From: Mucilaginibacter conchicola
Lineage (GTDB): Bacteria; Bacteroidota; Bacteroidia; Sphingobacteriales; Sphingobacteriaceae
Length of the DNA: 64,000 nucleotides
Assembly (NCBI RefSeq): GCF_003432115.1
Contig: NZ_QWDC01000001.1
Span: forward strand, 1,302,001 to 1,366,000
Reading direction: 5' to 3'
The translations under genes were made by a program, and so were the position numbers. Below, in pieces: positions 35,884 to 43,827 of this stretch; the first letter of the stretch is position 1; each line of letters starts with the position of its first letter. A model generated the notes under the pieces. The model had not been told where the DNA came from and made no database searches. It worked only from the letters and a program-made list of their open reading frames with translations.

Positions 35884-36066
35884 CTAACACTGTATGCCAC
35901 TAAAGCTTATTGCTATAGCGGTATAAACTACAAGCAATACAGCAGCGCAAATAACAAACACAATACCGTAAGCTACTGCAGACCATCCCCGATCCATGGC
36001 CTTACGTGTAATTTGGAAGCCGATAATAAGCAGGATCAGATAGCCTATAACGAAAAGATAAAACAT
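35884..36066 (-). CDS. 60-aa membrane protein, paralog B of a tandem pair
   Basis: Two helices (MFYLFVIGYLILLIIGF and VAYGIVFVICAAVLLVVYTA) around the loop QITRKAMDRGWSA. Full-length relative of the 59-aa product at 35497-35676; the loop is the best conserved part. The stop is 9 bp from the 115-bp copy 2 and the leader is followed by copy 3, so each gene sits between repeats. Function unknown: small hydrophobic proteins like this may be membrane-stress or toxin-like, but nothing here proves it. Confidence 0.75.
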   Translation of the reverse strand: MFYLFVIGYLILLIIGFQITRKAMDRGWSAVAYGIVFVICAAVLLVVYTAIAISFSGIQC

Positions 36067-36133
36067 TAAATAAGTTTAGGTTTGATTTATACCTATAAAT
36101 ATAAGCAAAGATATGCCATTCATGTAATTCACC

Positions 36134-36248
36134 CACTGGTCGAAGTTTAGCGACAGCGTAACTTCGTCCCCAAACGTTGTAAGCTTTCAGCTTATGCAAG
36201 CAGAATGCTTGCTTTGTTTTAGATCGAAGCTATAGGCTTCAACCAGTG
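36134..36248. repeat. 115-bp palindromic repeat, copy 3
   Basis: Best-preserved ends: CACCCACTGG (36130-36139) and CCAGTGGGTG (36243-36252) form a perfect 10-bp terminal inverted repeat that slightly extends the 115-bp core. The interior has CGTCCCCAAA in place of CGACCTAAAA of copies 1-2. Confidence 0.9.
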
Positions 36249-36271
36249 GGTGTTTTTTGTTAGTTAAAAAT

Positions 36272-36364
36272 ATGTCATTGCGAGGAAGCCGCAGGCGACG
36301 CGGCAATCTCATCGCGTTTGATCTGCATGCGAGGAGATTGCCACGCTATCGCTCGCAATGACAT
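36272..36364. repeat. 93-bp inverted-repeat element, complete copy
   Basis: Perfect 13-bp terminal inverted repeat ATGTCATTGCGAG / CTCGCAATGACAT, plus an internal pair GGCAATCTC...GAGATTGCC. No coding content. Two partial copies lie at 35401-35479 and 35721-35757, and a related half at about 59781. Confidence 0.88.
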
Positions 36365-36406
36365 GGCTTGATATTTATTTAGCTCTTTTGCAGACGGATA
36401 CCCCCC

Positions 36407-36521
36407 CACTGGTCGAAGTTTAGCGACAGCGTAACTTCGTCCCCAAATGAAGTAAGCTTTCAGCTTACGCAAGCAGAATGCTTGCATTGTTTTAGGTCGA
36501 AGCTATAAGCTTCAACCAGTG
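36407..36521. repeat. 115-bp palindromic repeat, copy 4
   Basis: Same length and ends as the other copies (CACTGGTCGAAG...CTTCAACCAGTG); interior closest to copy 3. It ends 19 bp from the VOC protein stop. Confidence 0.9.
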
Positions 36522-36539
36522 AAAGGTTCAAAACAATCC

Positions 36540-36899
36540 CTATTTCCCATGCAAACTCCACGAGTTACCATCAGGGTCTTTAACGGTTGCAAAACGGCCC
36601 CATGGGGTTTTATCGGCATTGCCTGCTTCTATGCCTTTTTCTTTTAGGCCTTCGAGGGTGGCATCAAGGTCATCACATTTAATCACATAACCGGCTATAC
36701 AGCCAGGCGTAAGTTGCGGAAACCAGTTTACCAGTGTAATGGTGGTACCGCCGCCCGGTAAGCCCAGTTGGATCCAGTTGGCACCGTTTTGGAAAGGGTT
36801 TTCTACAATCAACGTGAAACCGAATTTGATGTAAAATTCTTTTGCACGTTGCTGGTCGGTAACGGGGATAGATATGATATCTATGGCTTTCATACTCAT
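36540..36899 (-). CDS. VOC (glyoxalase/bleomycin-resistance fold) protein
   Basis: 119 aa. Pattern IDIISIPVTDQQRAKEFYIKFGF at the start and GRFATVKDPDGNSWSLHGK at the end, as in the YwbC/PhnB-like VOC subgroup with paired beta-alpha-beta-beta-beta units. Metal ligands are not obvious enough to name a reaction. An ATG two codons inside (36893) is an alternative start. Monocistronic next to the repeat island. Confidence 0.8.
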   Translation of the reverse strand: MSMKAIDIISIPVTDQQRAKEFYIKFGFTLIVENPFQNGANWIQLGLPGGGTTITLVNWFPQLTPGCIAGYVIKCDDLDATLEGLKEKGIEAGNADKTPWGRFATVKDPDGNSWSLHGK

Positions 36900-36973
36900 G
36901 GTAATGTCTAATTAGTTTATACTCAAAAATAAACCTGATATTTGTAAGTTATATACTAAAGCAAAAAATTAAC

Positions 36974-37225
36974 ATGGGTAAGTTTCCCGTTCCTGATAAA
37001 ACGTTGTTTATATGTACCGGCAGCAAGTGCGCTAAACGTGGTGGGAAAGATATGTACAAATCGGCAAAGAGGTTTGCCAAATACAGCGGTCAGGATGTGG
37101 AAGTGATTCGTATAGAATGTACAGACCGGTGCGATTGGGCACCGGTCTGTACGTTTTCTCCCGGAAATATCTGGTTAAAAGAATATTCCGAAAAGGATGT
37201 TTTAAAACTCTTGATGGAAGATTAG
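36974..37225 (+). CDS. (2Fe-2S) ferredoxin-like, thioredoxin-fold protein
   Basis: 83 aa. Four or more cysteines in the spacing CTGSKC near residue 16 and CTDRCDWAPVC near residue 48, with the FICTGSKCAKRGGKDM start seen in thioredoxin-like 2Fe-2S ferredoxins. The extra Cys in CDWAPVC leaves the exact ligands open. It overlaps the convergent ferritin gene by 4 bp, which suggests an iron-linked role such as reduction of stored iron. Confidence 0.75.
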   Translation: MGKFPVPDKTLFICTGSKCAKRGGKDMYKSAKRFAKYSGQDVEVIRIECTDRCDWAPVCTFSPGNIWLKEYSEKDVLKLLMED

Positions 37226-37755
37226 TTAGCTTCGCTATCGTATTTGATCTTACCAACGTGTTTGTCAATTTCCCAGCTACCGGTACCTTCTTCGCCGATA
37301 ATTTCGAATAGCTCAAGGGCACGGCGTGCTTTGTACTCTTCTTCGCGTTGCTCTTTCAGGAACCAGTTCAAAAATTCGTTGGTAACGTAATCCTGCTCAT
37401 TTAAACAACGTGCGTAGATCTTTTTAATTGATTGCGTAACGCTGATCTCTTGCTCCAAAGCATCCTCAAACACTTCGCGGAATGAGTTATACTCTTGTTT
37501 AATGCCGGTAACCTCTGGCGAAATTGCGTTACCACCCATATCAAGGATGTATTTGTAAAATTTCAATTGGTGGTGGCGCTCTTCTTCAGCTTGTTTAAAA
37601 AAGTACTCAGAAGAATAATCGAAACCGTTACGGTTACACCATGAGGCCATGGCTAAATATATTGATGAAGACAAAGCTTCTTTTTTAACTTGCTGGTTCA
37701 AAAGGTCTTCTACTTCGGTAGAAAGAAGGCTCTTTATGCGGATCAGATCTTTCAT
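37222..37755 (-). CDS. ferritin
   Basis: 177 aa four-helix ferritin of the bacterial non-heme type. Ferroxidase residues: the Glu in KKEALSSSIYLAMASWC, AEEERHHQLKFY (ExxH), and FLKEQREEEY (EQxxE). It stores iron as ferric mineral in a 24-mer. It has a 3' overlap with the ferredoxin-like gene, and the minus-strand gene upstream of it (37881-38249) may also be iron-related. Confidence 0.92.
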   Translation of the reverse strand: MKDLIRIKSLLSTEVEDLLNQQVKKEALSSSIYLAMASWCNRNGFDYSSEYFFKQAEEERHHQLKFYKYILDMGGNAISPEVTGIKQEYNSFREVFEDALEQEISVTQSIKKIYARCLNEQDYVTNEFLNWFLKEQREEEYKARRALELFEIIGEEGTGSWEIDKHVGKIKYDSEAN

Positions 37756-37880
37756 ATTGTTTGAATTTTTGATAGTAAGGGTAAGGCAACAAACGTGCCG
37801 TGCTTAAATATTTAAACAATAATACGGCAGTAATATGCCATCTGTTCAAAATAAACGCAATATGAATTCAGTCTAAATTA

Positions 37881-38249
37881 TTAAACAGCAGTACGATACA
37901 GCTTATCGTGCAGGATGTTGTTTAATTGTAACATTACAAAGGTGCCTTGCAGTAGTTCTTTTAATTCGATGATCTGCAGTAATGTCAGGATGTAAGTGTG
38001 GTCGCAGGCGCAGATGAAGATGATCTCAACATCAGGGTCTTTTGAAGAATCGAGCAGTTTTGCTTCGATATCGATATGGTAAACAGCTTTCTTAAGTTTC
38101 TGTAGGCAACGGTAATCAAACTTAGCAACCTTGCCGGCAAAGTTGATATACCAGCAGCTTTCTGCATCACATTGGTAAACAGCGCCAGCCTGCGTGCTGA
38201 ACACATCTTCCCAAGTACCCGTCTGTCTCTCCGTAACTGTTGTAACCAT
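37881..38249 (-). CDS. hypothetical protein, possibly DUF6686-like
   Basis: I start at the ATG at 38247-38249 (MVTTVTERQTGTW), giving 122 aa; a longer frame exists but adds an unlike peptide. Features: CDAESCWYINFAGKVAKF near the start, a central FICACDHTYILTLLQIIELKELL, and a helical end. The Cys pair plus the late xLKELLxxxxxxLxxxxIL helix resembles a Bacteroidota family often next to ferritin genes, but I recall this only loosely. Same strand as ferritin, about 125 bp upstream. Confidence 0.6.
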   Translation of the reverse strand: MVTTVTERQTGTWEDVFSTQAGAVYQCDAESCWYINFAGKVAKFDYRCLQKLKKAVYHIDIEAKLLDSSKDPDVEIIFICACDHTYILTLLQIIELKELLQGTFVMLQLNNILHDKLYRTAV

Positions 38250-38345
38250 TTCGTGGAAACAAAAGTCATGATTATTTATAATTAATCCAAATAATGTTAA
38301 CAATTATTTATAACGATTATTAACAAGCCGCTTACATTTACACCC

Positions 38346-38996
38346 ATGGATATAAAGGCCTGCATTTTTGACCTCGATGGGGTATTGGTTGATACCGCTG
38401 TTTACCACTACAAAGCATGGAAACGCCTGGCTAACGAGCTTGGGTTCGATTTTACCGAGCACCAGAACGAGCAGCTGAAAGGCGTAAGCCGCATGGCTTC
38501 CCTGGATCTGATTTTAGGCTGGGGCGATGTTACCAACCTCTCCCCCGAACAAAAAAATGAACTGGCCGACCGCAAAAACACCTGGTACACCGAAATGATA
38601 GGCCAGATGACACCCGCCGAGATCCTGCCTGGTGCAAAGCAATTTGTAATAGCCTGCCGCGAAGCGGGATTAAAAACGGCTATCGGCTCGGCGAGTAAAA
38701 ACACGCCCACTATTCTGCAAAAACTGGAGCTTAACCCTCTGTTTGATGCCGTGGTAGATGGCAACAGCGTAAGCGCCCCAAAGCCCGATCCTGAGGTATT
38801 TTTAAAAGGCGCCGAAGATTTGGGCGTATCCCCTGCCCAATGCGTAGTATTTGAGGATGCCGTGGCCGGGATACAGGCCGCTATAAACGGCGGTATGAAA
38901 ACCGTAGGCATCGGTTCGCCGGATGTTTTGACAAAAGCTGATAAAGTGATCAGTGGGCTGGATAAGATGACGTTGGAGATGCTGGCATCGCTATAA
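38346..38996 (+). CDS. pgmB: beta-phosphoglucomutase
   Basis: 216 aa HAD-superfamily mutase converting beta-glucose 1-phosphate to glucose 6-phosphate. ACIFDLDGVLVDTAVYHYKAW has the nucleophile DxD and cap-linking residues; GSASKNTPTIL the motif II Ser; SAPKPDPEVFL the motif III Lys; VFEDAVAGIQAA the motif IV Asp residues. KGVSRMASLD is the beta-PGM cap signature. No maltose or trehalose phosphorylase is adjacent. An imperfect inverted repeat (39004-39034) follows. Confidence 0.92.
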   Translation: MDIKACIFDLDGVLVDTAVYHYKAWKRLANELGFDFTEHQNEQLKGVSRMASLDLILGWGDVTNLSPEQKNELADRKNTWYTEMIGQMTPAEILPGAKQFVIACREAGLKTAIGSASKNTPTILQKLELNPLFDAVVDGNSVSAPKPDPEVFLKGAEDLGVSPAQCVVFEDAVAGIQAAINGGMKTVGIGSPDVLTKADKVISGLDKMTLEMLASL

Positions 38997-39072
38997 AACA
39001 GAAAGTGTCCGCATCCCTCGCGGCTGCGAACACTCACACACTCAAATTGAAACTCAATTATTAATTAAACAC

Positions 39073-39435
39073 TCACCTGTTTAATTTTGCTCTTTCGCGG
39101 ATGATAGCTTTCACCGCATGCGCCACAAATGCCCTCTGCTCGGTTGATAGCAGATTAACAAAACTGTCGCCGTTAAAGCTGTAAACCACATGATCTTTGC
39201 CGTCATTCTCGGCACGCAGCTTTTTGCCGTCCTCATCAAAAAACAGGTAGCCGCGGTTTGATATATGCGCTATATCTGTCGAGTCGCGGTTAAACACCAC
39301 ACTTCCCGAGTACTTTATCTCCTGCCTGTGGTTATCAGTCGAGTTGATTATCCTTGTTGTTTTGCCTCTGTTACAGCCTGCCATTGAGGCCATTGCACCT
39401 ATGGCTATTATTAAAAATCGTATTTGCTTATTCAT
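39073..39435 (-). CDS. small lipoprotein of unknown function
   Basis: 120 aa. Signal peptide with a clear lipobox MASMAGC (Cys21). The mature part is polar with TDNHRQEIKYSGSVVFNRDS and ends in a basic helix AVKAIIRERAKLNR. No family recognised. It diverges from the heptaheme cytochrome gene across 224 bp that hold paired operator-like sites; those could act on either gene. Confidence 0.65.
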   Translation of the reverse strand: MNKQIRFLIIAIGAMASMAGCNRGKTTRIINSTDNHRQEIKYSGSVVFNRDSTDIAHISNRGYLFFDEDGKKLRAENDGKDHVVYSFNGDSFVNLLSTEQRAFVAHAVKAIIRERAKLNR

Positions 39436-39555
39436 CGTGATCGGTATTTAAATCAAAAATACACATTACATGGTATCATGCAATACATAGTACTATTTAA
39501 AAATATAAATAACTGATTATCAGGTCAATAATTTTAATTATATTCTAAAAAGTTT

Positions 39556-39594
39556 TGTAACAGAAACATTACAGCTATGTAACAGAAACATTAC
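39556..39594. promoter_or_regulatory. two tandem palindromic operator-like sites
   Basis: The 17-mer TGTAACAGAAACATTAC occurs at 39556-39572 and 39578-39594, start-to-start 22 bp (about two helical turns). Each is a TGTAA-N8-TTAC(A/G) inverted repeat. They lie 66-104 bp before the cytochrome ATG. The symmetry would suit a dimeric regulator, for example of Crp/Fnr type, but the regulator is unknown. Confidence 0.7.
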
Positions 39595-39659
39595 GTGAAT
39601 AAATCACTACTGAGTTTTGGTATAGGTAACATTATGCACCAATTGGCCCTCATCTACCT

Positions 39660-40880
39660 ATGCCACGCAAACGATTAGTGCTGTTCGCTTTATTTTTTAT
39701 ACCTGTAACGGCTATTTTAACCCAATGCCTCAGCACTAAACAGGCTTCCACTGATCCGCGCGGAGATGAATACACCGGCGCTAAAACCTGCCTAAGCTGC
39801 CACAAAAGCATAAACGACTCGTATATCCACACTGCCCACGCTTTAGCCTCATCGGCACCTGCAGATGCTACAGTTAACGGTAGCTTTTTAAAGGGGAATG
39901 ATTCGGTTTATTATAATGACCATGCACACATCATGATGCAGAAAACAGATAGCGGCATGTATGAGGCGAGCTTTATCAACGGCCAAATGGTGAACCGCGA
40001 ACGTATTGACATGGTAACCGGCGGCGTTAAAGGCGAAACTTATTTATACTGGAAAGAGAACGAGCTTTTTGAGCTGCCTGTATCGTACGATAACAGTAAA
40101 AGCAAATGGATTGTAAGCCCGGGCTTTGATACTACCATTGCCAGTTACGACAGGATGGTGAACCTGCGCTGTATGGAGTGCCATGCATCGTACGCTAAAA
40201 CCGAACCGGGCAAGGTGGCCAGCTTCTCGGGCGAAGCGCAGGGGTTTGACAAGAACTCGGTTATCATGAAGATTGATTGCGAGCGCTGCCACGGGCCGGG
40301 CCGCGAACACGCCGATTTTCAACTGAACAATCCCGAAGTTAAAACTGCCAAATATATCACCCGCATACAATCGCTTACCCAGGCGCAACAAACTGATCTT
40401 TGCGGTACCTGCCACTCGGGCACGCAGACGGATAACAGCCGCTCGATATTTGAATTTAAGCCCGGCGATAAGCTCAGCGATTTTAAACAGCGCGCGGCAT
40501 CAGCAGGCGCACCCGACCTGGAACATATTGATGTGCACGGAGATCAGTTAGAAATGCTTAAAACAAGCAAATGCTACAGCGCCTCAAAAATGAACTGTTC
40601 CAGCTGCCACGATGCGCACAAAAACCAGCGTAACGAGGCAGAGATGTTTGCTGCCAAATGCGAAAGCTGCCACAGCGCAGTAAACCACAACCTGTGCAAA
40701 ATGACGGGTAAAATTGATGCAGCAGTATTAAAAACTAAATGTGTTGACTGCCACATGCCGCTGCTGCCCTCTAAAGCTATTGTAAACGAGCAGCAATCGG
40801 TAATGATACGCACGCACCACATTGCCGTTTATCCCGATCAAACAAAAAAAATACTGGCCTACCTTAAAGCAAAAAAATAA
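39660..40880 (+). CDS. heptaheme c-type cytochrome
   Basis: 406 aa. Seven CxxCH heme motifs in order: CLSCH, CMECH, CERCH, CGTCH, CSSCH, CESCH, CVDCH. The start RKRLVLFALFFIPVTAILTQC looks like a signal with a possible lipobox Cys, so it is periplasmic or membrane-anchored. The spread of motifs resembles the cytochrome c554/nitrite-reductase-like multiheme group, but no catalytic heme with a CxxCK motif is seen, so electron transfer is more likely. It converges on the SusC/haloperoxidase operon. Confidence 0.88.
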   Translation: MPRKRLVLFALFFIPVTAILTQCLSTKQASTDPRGDEYTGAKTCLSCHKSINDSYIHTAHALASSAPADATVNGSFLKGNDSVYYNDHAHIMMQKTDSGMYEASFINGQMVNRERIDMVTGGVKGETYLYWKENELFELPVSYDNSKSKWIVSPGFDTTIASYDRMVNLRCMECHASYAKTEPGKVASFSGEAQGFDKNSVIMKIDCERCHGPGREHADFQLNNPEVKTAKYITRIQSLTQAQQTDLCGTCHSGTQTDNSRSIFEFKPGDKLSDFKQRAASAGAPDLEHIDVHGDQLEMLKTSKCYSASKMNCSSCHDAHKNQRNEAEMFAAKCESCHSAVNHNLCKMTGKIDAAVLKTKCVDCHMPLLPSKAIVNEQQSVMIRTHHIAVYPDQTKKILAYLKAKK

Positions 40881-40905
40881 GCGCCGGTGTTTTACTTCCG
40901 GCGCC
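40871..40905 (-). terminator. intrinsic terminator of the SusC operon
   Basis: GCGCCGG (40881-40887) / CCGGCGC (40898-40904). The run AAAAAAATAA just left of it reads as a U tract on the minus strand, placing it at the end of the minus-strand operon. Confidence 0.65.
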
Positions 40906-40927
40906 TGTCAAATATCTTAGGTCTGTT

Positions 40928-42469
40928 TTATTTCTTTAAGTTATTCTGCAATACAACAAACGGAATATGCTCATTCCAGTTTGGTGAAAAATTTGGCTGG
41001 AACATAAAGCCGCTTGCATAGTTACCTAACAGGATATCAGGTTTGCCATCTTTATTAATGTCGGCAACATCCATAGTCATCCAGCGGCCGTACTGGCTTA
41101 TAGGCGCACTTTGCGGTTTAAACTGCATAGGTTTTTGCTGTTCAAAATATATAAACTCTTCGGCAGGGTTATTCTTCATATCAGCAAAAAAGGCACTTGT
41201 GGCAATATCCAGGTCGCCGTCACCATCAAAATCTGCTGCGATGGCTTTGGTAGCGCCGTTTATAGGGTAAAACCACTCCTGCTTAAATTTAAAATCGCCG
41301 GTATTTTTATAGATATAAAGGCCGTGATAAGGTTTCAGGATGCGGGTATCATGAAAGTTATAACCACAGGTGTATATCAAATCGAGGTTACCATCATGAT
41401 CCATATCAGCCAATTGAAAACTGGTGGAACCATTAACCGGTGGAAATTGCAACAGATCTTTACTGATAAAGCCGCCTTTCTGGTCGTTCAAATAAAGCAC
41501 AAGGCCCTCGTTGCCTATTCCATAAAGTACCATCAGATCGGGCCAGCCATCTTTATTAAAATCCTGCGATACGGCTTGTATTGCCCCCGCCCTATCCGTT
41601 ATTGTGCTGCGTTTTACCAGTTTGTTATTGGCATCTAATTTTAACAGGTAAACGCCGCCTTTTTTGTAGCCCTGCCCACATACTACTATCTCGTCTTTTC
41701 CATCTTTATCAAAATCGGCACCAATGGTTTGCATAGGGCGCGATATATCTTCGGCAACATCAACAGTCTTGTGGTCGCTACCGTTAAGTTTCACATCAAG
41801 AATACGCCCGCTCGGGTAATCAACATGGTCTAACCGGCCTACAGCCGATAGCAATGCGTTGCCATCTTTCTGAAACTGCAGGTTAGTTGCCCCTGATGGC
41901 AAGCTGGTAAGTACATTAGGTTTAAGTTCGCTATCCCATTCGGTAAGGTTGGAAGCAACCAGGTCGCTGGTGTAAATTTTGCCTGTTGATGGGTTACCCG
42001 CTATCATTGTGGTGAATGCAACATCAGGCATTTCCTTTGGCTTCCTGAGTGTAAAACCCGCTAAACTTGTTGCCAGTGGCACATGTGCCTTAGCAGGTTT
42101 AAGTTCAACAGGTGCCACCTTGTTATAATAATCAACAATAGCCTGCCAATGTATTAAAGATATACCGCCGGTGTCGGTAGGTTTTTTAAAGAATTCGCTC
42201 CCATAGGTTGATATCTTCAGATAATCGGCCATGGTTGGCATCACGTGCATGCGCCATACATCTTTAGTAAGTGCATCTGCCGGTACCAGCGCGTGGCAGC
42301 TGGTACAGTATTGCTGTGCAAGATATTTGCCATCGGCAACTGTATCGCCGGTTAACTGGTAACTTGCAGCGGTTTTCGACTTACAGCCTTCAAACCCCAC
42401 GCTTAGCGACAATAAAAACGACCCGGCTAACAAAGAGCCTATATAAACAGAAGTTCGCTTAAAACTCAT
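40928..42469 (-). CDS. monoheme VCBS/FG-GAP repeat protein
   Basis: 513 aa. A signal peptide with GFEGC near residue 30 (possible lipobox) is followed by a single heme motif, QQYCTSCHALVPADAL, and a cytochrome-like segment ending MPTMADYLK (possible axial Met). The rest is a propeller of FG-GAP/VCBS repeats with calcium-binding DxDxDG loops: DFDKDGKDE, DFNKDGWPD, DMDHDGNLD, DFDGDGDLD, DINKDGKPD. Last gene of the operon, 16 bp after the haloperoxidase. It would be a redox-active surface propeller; partner unknown. Confidence 0.85.
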   Translation of the reverse strand: MSFKRTSVYIGSLLAGSFLLSLSVGFEGCKSKTAASYQLTGDTVADGKYLAQQYCTSCHALVPADALTKDVWRMHVMPTMADYLKISTYGSEFFKKPTDTGGISLIHWQAIVDYYNKVAPVELKPAKAHVPLATSLAGFTLRKPKEMPDVAFTTMIAGNPSTGKIYTSDLVASNLTEWDSELKPNVLTSLPSGATNLQFQKDGNALLSAVGRLDHVDYPSGRILDVKLNGSDHKTVDVAEDISRPMQTIGADFDKDGKDEIVVCGQGYKKGGVYLLKLDANNKLVKRSTITDRAGAIQAVSQDFNKDGWPDLMVLYGIGNEGLVLYLNDQKGGFISKDLLQFPPVNGSTSFQLADMDHDGNLDLIYTCGYNFHDTRILKPYHGLYIYKNTGDFKFKQEWFYPINGATKAIAADFDGDGDLDIATSAFFADMKNNPAEEFIYFEQQKPMQFKPQSAPISQYGRWMTMDVADINKDGKPDILLGNYASGFMFQPNFSPNWNEHIPFVVLQNNLKK

Positions 42470-42485
42470 AAAAACGCGCAGATAA

Positions 42486-43811
42486 TTAATTTTCTAACTT
42501 TAATGTGCTCCAAATATATTCGCCTATCTGCCTGCCTTGTTTGGCTGCTGCATCCACGCTGAATTTGTAATGAATACCACCATAGTAACGGCTGATAGAT
42601 GTTTCATCACATGCCTGATAAAAGGATTTGAAATGCCTTTGCATACCTATGTAGCGTAAATCGCTGGTATCCTGGTACTCAAAGTTATCGCCAAACATGT
42701 GGGTTAATACCACTGCCGATGCGGCGCTGATATCGCTGTGCCCGCTTGGGTACTCGGGGAACGGCGGTGTTTGCAGCAATGGCAGCCATTTAGGGTCTAT
42801 CTTATCATTTATTACGGTAACTGGCCTTATGTACTCTGTGGTATATTTTACCTGCCAGCCGCATATAAATGCATCATACAGGGCAATGGCCGTCATGGCG
42901 TAGGCCTGCGCAGTTTTTGCGGCATCGGCTTTTGCTTTTTTACAAGCTATCGCTGTAATACCTATCCAGTGGCCACCGGGGGTTATTTTTTTGTTTACAA
43001 ACATCATGTGCCCGTTGTGCTGTATCACAAAGGGGTTATCATCCCAAAACTTAGCTATTTCTATCTGTTCTTTTGTGAGTTTTTTACTCTGCTCATAAAC
43101 ATCCAGGTTTTGCTTAAAGTAAGTGCTGTTCTTATCATCGCTGTATGGCGGCGGTGGCGGCAGCGGGAAATCTGAAGATGATTTTACTGCAAACGTTTCC
43201 ATCGTTCCCCAGCAAAATTCTACACCATCAAGATAATCTGGTGCAGTTGGGCGCCATTTACCATTATCATGGCTACCTAAAAACCTTGGTTTACCGCGCG
43301 TTTTTGCATAGTTATCAAACTTAGCGCGCGCCAGTATAGCTTTGCCCACAGTATCGCCAAAGGCCATTGAACGGGCAAAAGTAGCCTCGTCCAAATTATC
43401 TTTATACATAGCAAATACCTTATCCTCATAGCGTTTTAAGGTATCTACCGAAAAAGTGACTTTATGCGCTACCGTAAAAAAAGCTTTTGTAGCCGCCAAT
43501 GCATAATTATACTTAGCATCTTTCTCAGGCACCGGCATTGTTTTAAAACCTTTTAACTGGTTTGCTATTGAGTTGTACTTAGGGTTTTGAAACCTGATAG
43601 CCTCATAAGCTGCCAGCGTGGTGTAGCCATAAATACGGCTGGCCACAGGCGGGCTAAACACGTCATAAATAATAACCTGCGTAAGCTCGTCAACATTTTC
43701 ATGCAATACATCAGCATCGCTTTTAAGCTTTATTTTTTGCTTACCGCCGCAGCCTGCCATCATCAAACAAATTGTAAAAGCAGCGGCTATAACCTTTAGG
43801 GTCCTTATCAT
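42486..43811 (-). CDS. vanadium-dependent haloperoxidase family lipoprotein
   Basis: 441 aa, PAP2-fold. Signal with lipobox MMAGC (Cys21). All family active-site elements are present: Lys322 and Arg329 in KYTTEYIRP, Ser356-Gly357-His358 in YPSGH, Arg408 and His414 in SRYYGGIH. In known enzymes these bind vanadate or phosphate; His358 is the acid-base and His414 the vanadium ligand. An acid phosphatase role cannot be excluded since the sites are alike. It lies between the UnbV protein and the monoheme VCBS gene in the SusC operon. Confidence 0.9.
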   Translation of the reverse strand: MIRTLKVIAAAFTICLMMAGCGGKQKIKLKSDADVLHENVDELTQVIIYDVFSPPVASRIYGYTTLAAYEAIRFQNPKYNSIANQLKGFKTMPVPEKDAKYNYALAATKAFFTVAHKVTFSVDTLKRYEDKVFAMYKDNLDEATFARSMAFGDTVGKAILARAKFDNYAKTRGKPRFLGSHDNGKWRPTAPDYLDGVEFCWGTMETFAVKSSSDFPLPPPPPYSDDKNSTYFKQNLDVYEQSKKLTKEQIEIAKFWDDNPFVIQHNGHMMFVNKKITPGGHWIGITAIACKKAKADAAKTAQAYAMTAIALYDAFICGWQVKYTTEYIRPVTVINDKIDPKWLPLLQTPPFPEYPSGHSDISAASAVVLTHMFGDNFEYQDTSDLRYIGMQRHFKSFYQACDETSISRYYGGIHYKFSVDAAAKQGRQIGEYIWSTLKLEN

Positions 43812-43827
43812 AACTGGCTGTAAAAAA

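Noticed and set aside
36002..36487. Two open frames sharing the peptide LKAY..WGRSYAVAKLRP
   Set aside because: The shared peptide is simply the translation of the 115-bp repeat; the frames cross repeat borders and do not form proteins.
35281..36521. CRISPR-like array of repeats
   Set aside because: The copies are 115 bp long, spaced 480, 373 and 273 bp apart, contain hairpins, and no cas genes are near.
35281..36521. Integron attC sites flanking gene cassettes
   Set aside because: The size and palindromes are suggestive, but the GTTRRRY/RYYYAAC core sites are absent and no integrase was seen.
42486..43811. Calling the haloperoxidase gene a proven bromo- or chloroperoxidase
   Set aside because: The active-site set is shared with acid phosphatases; halide use cannot be read from sequence.
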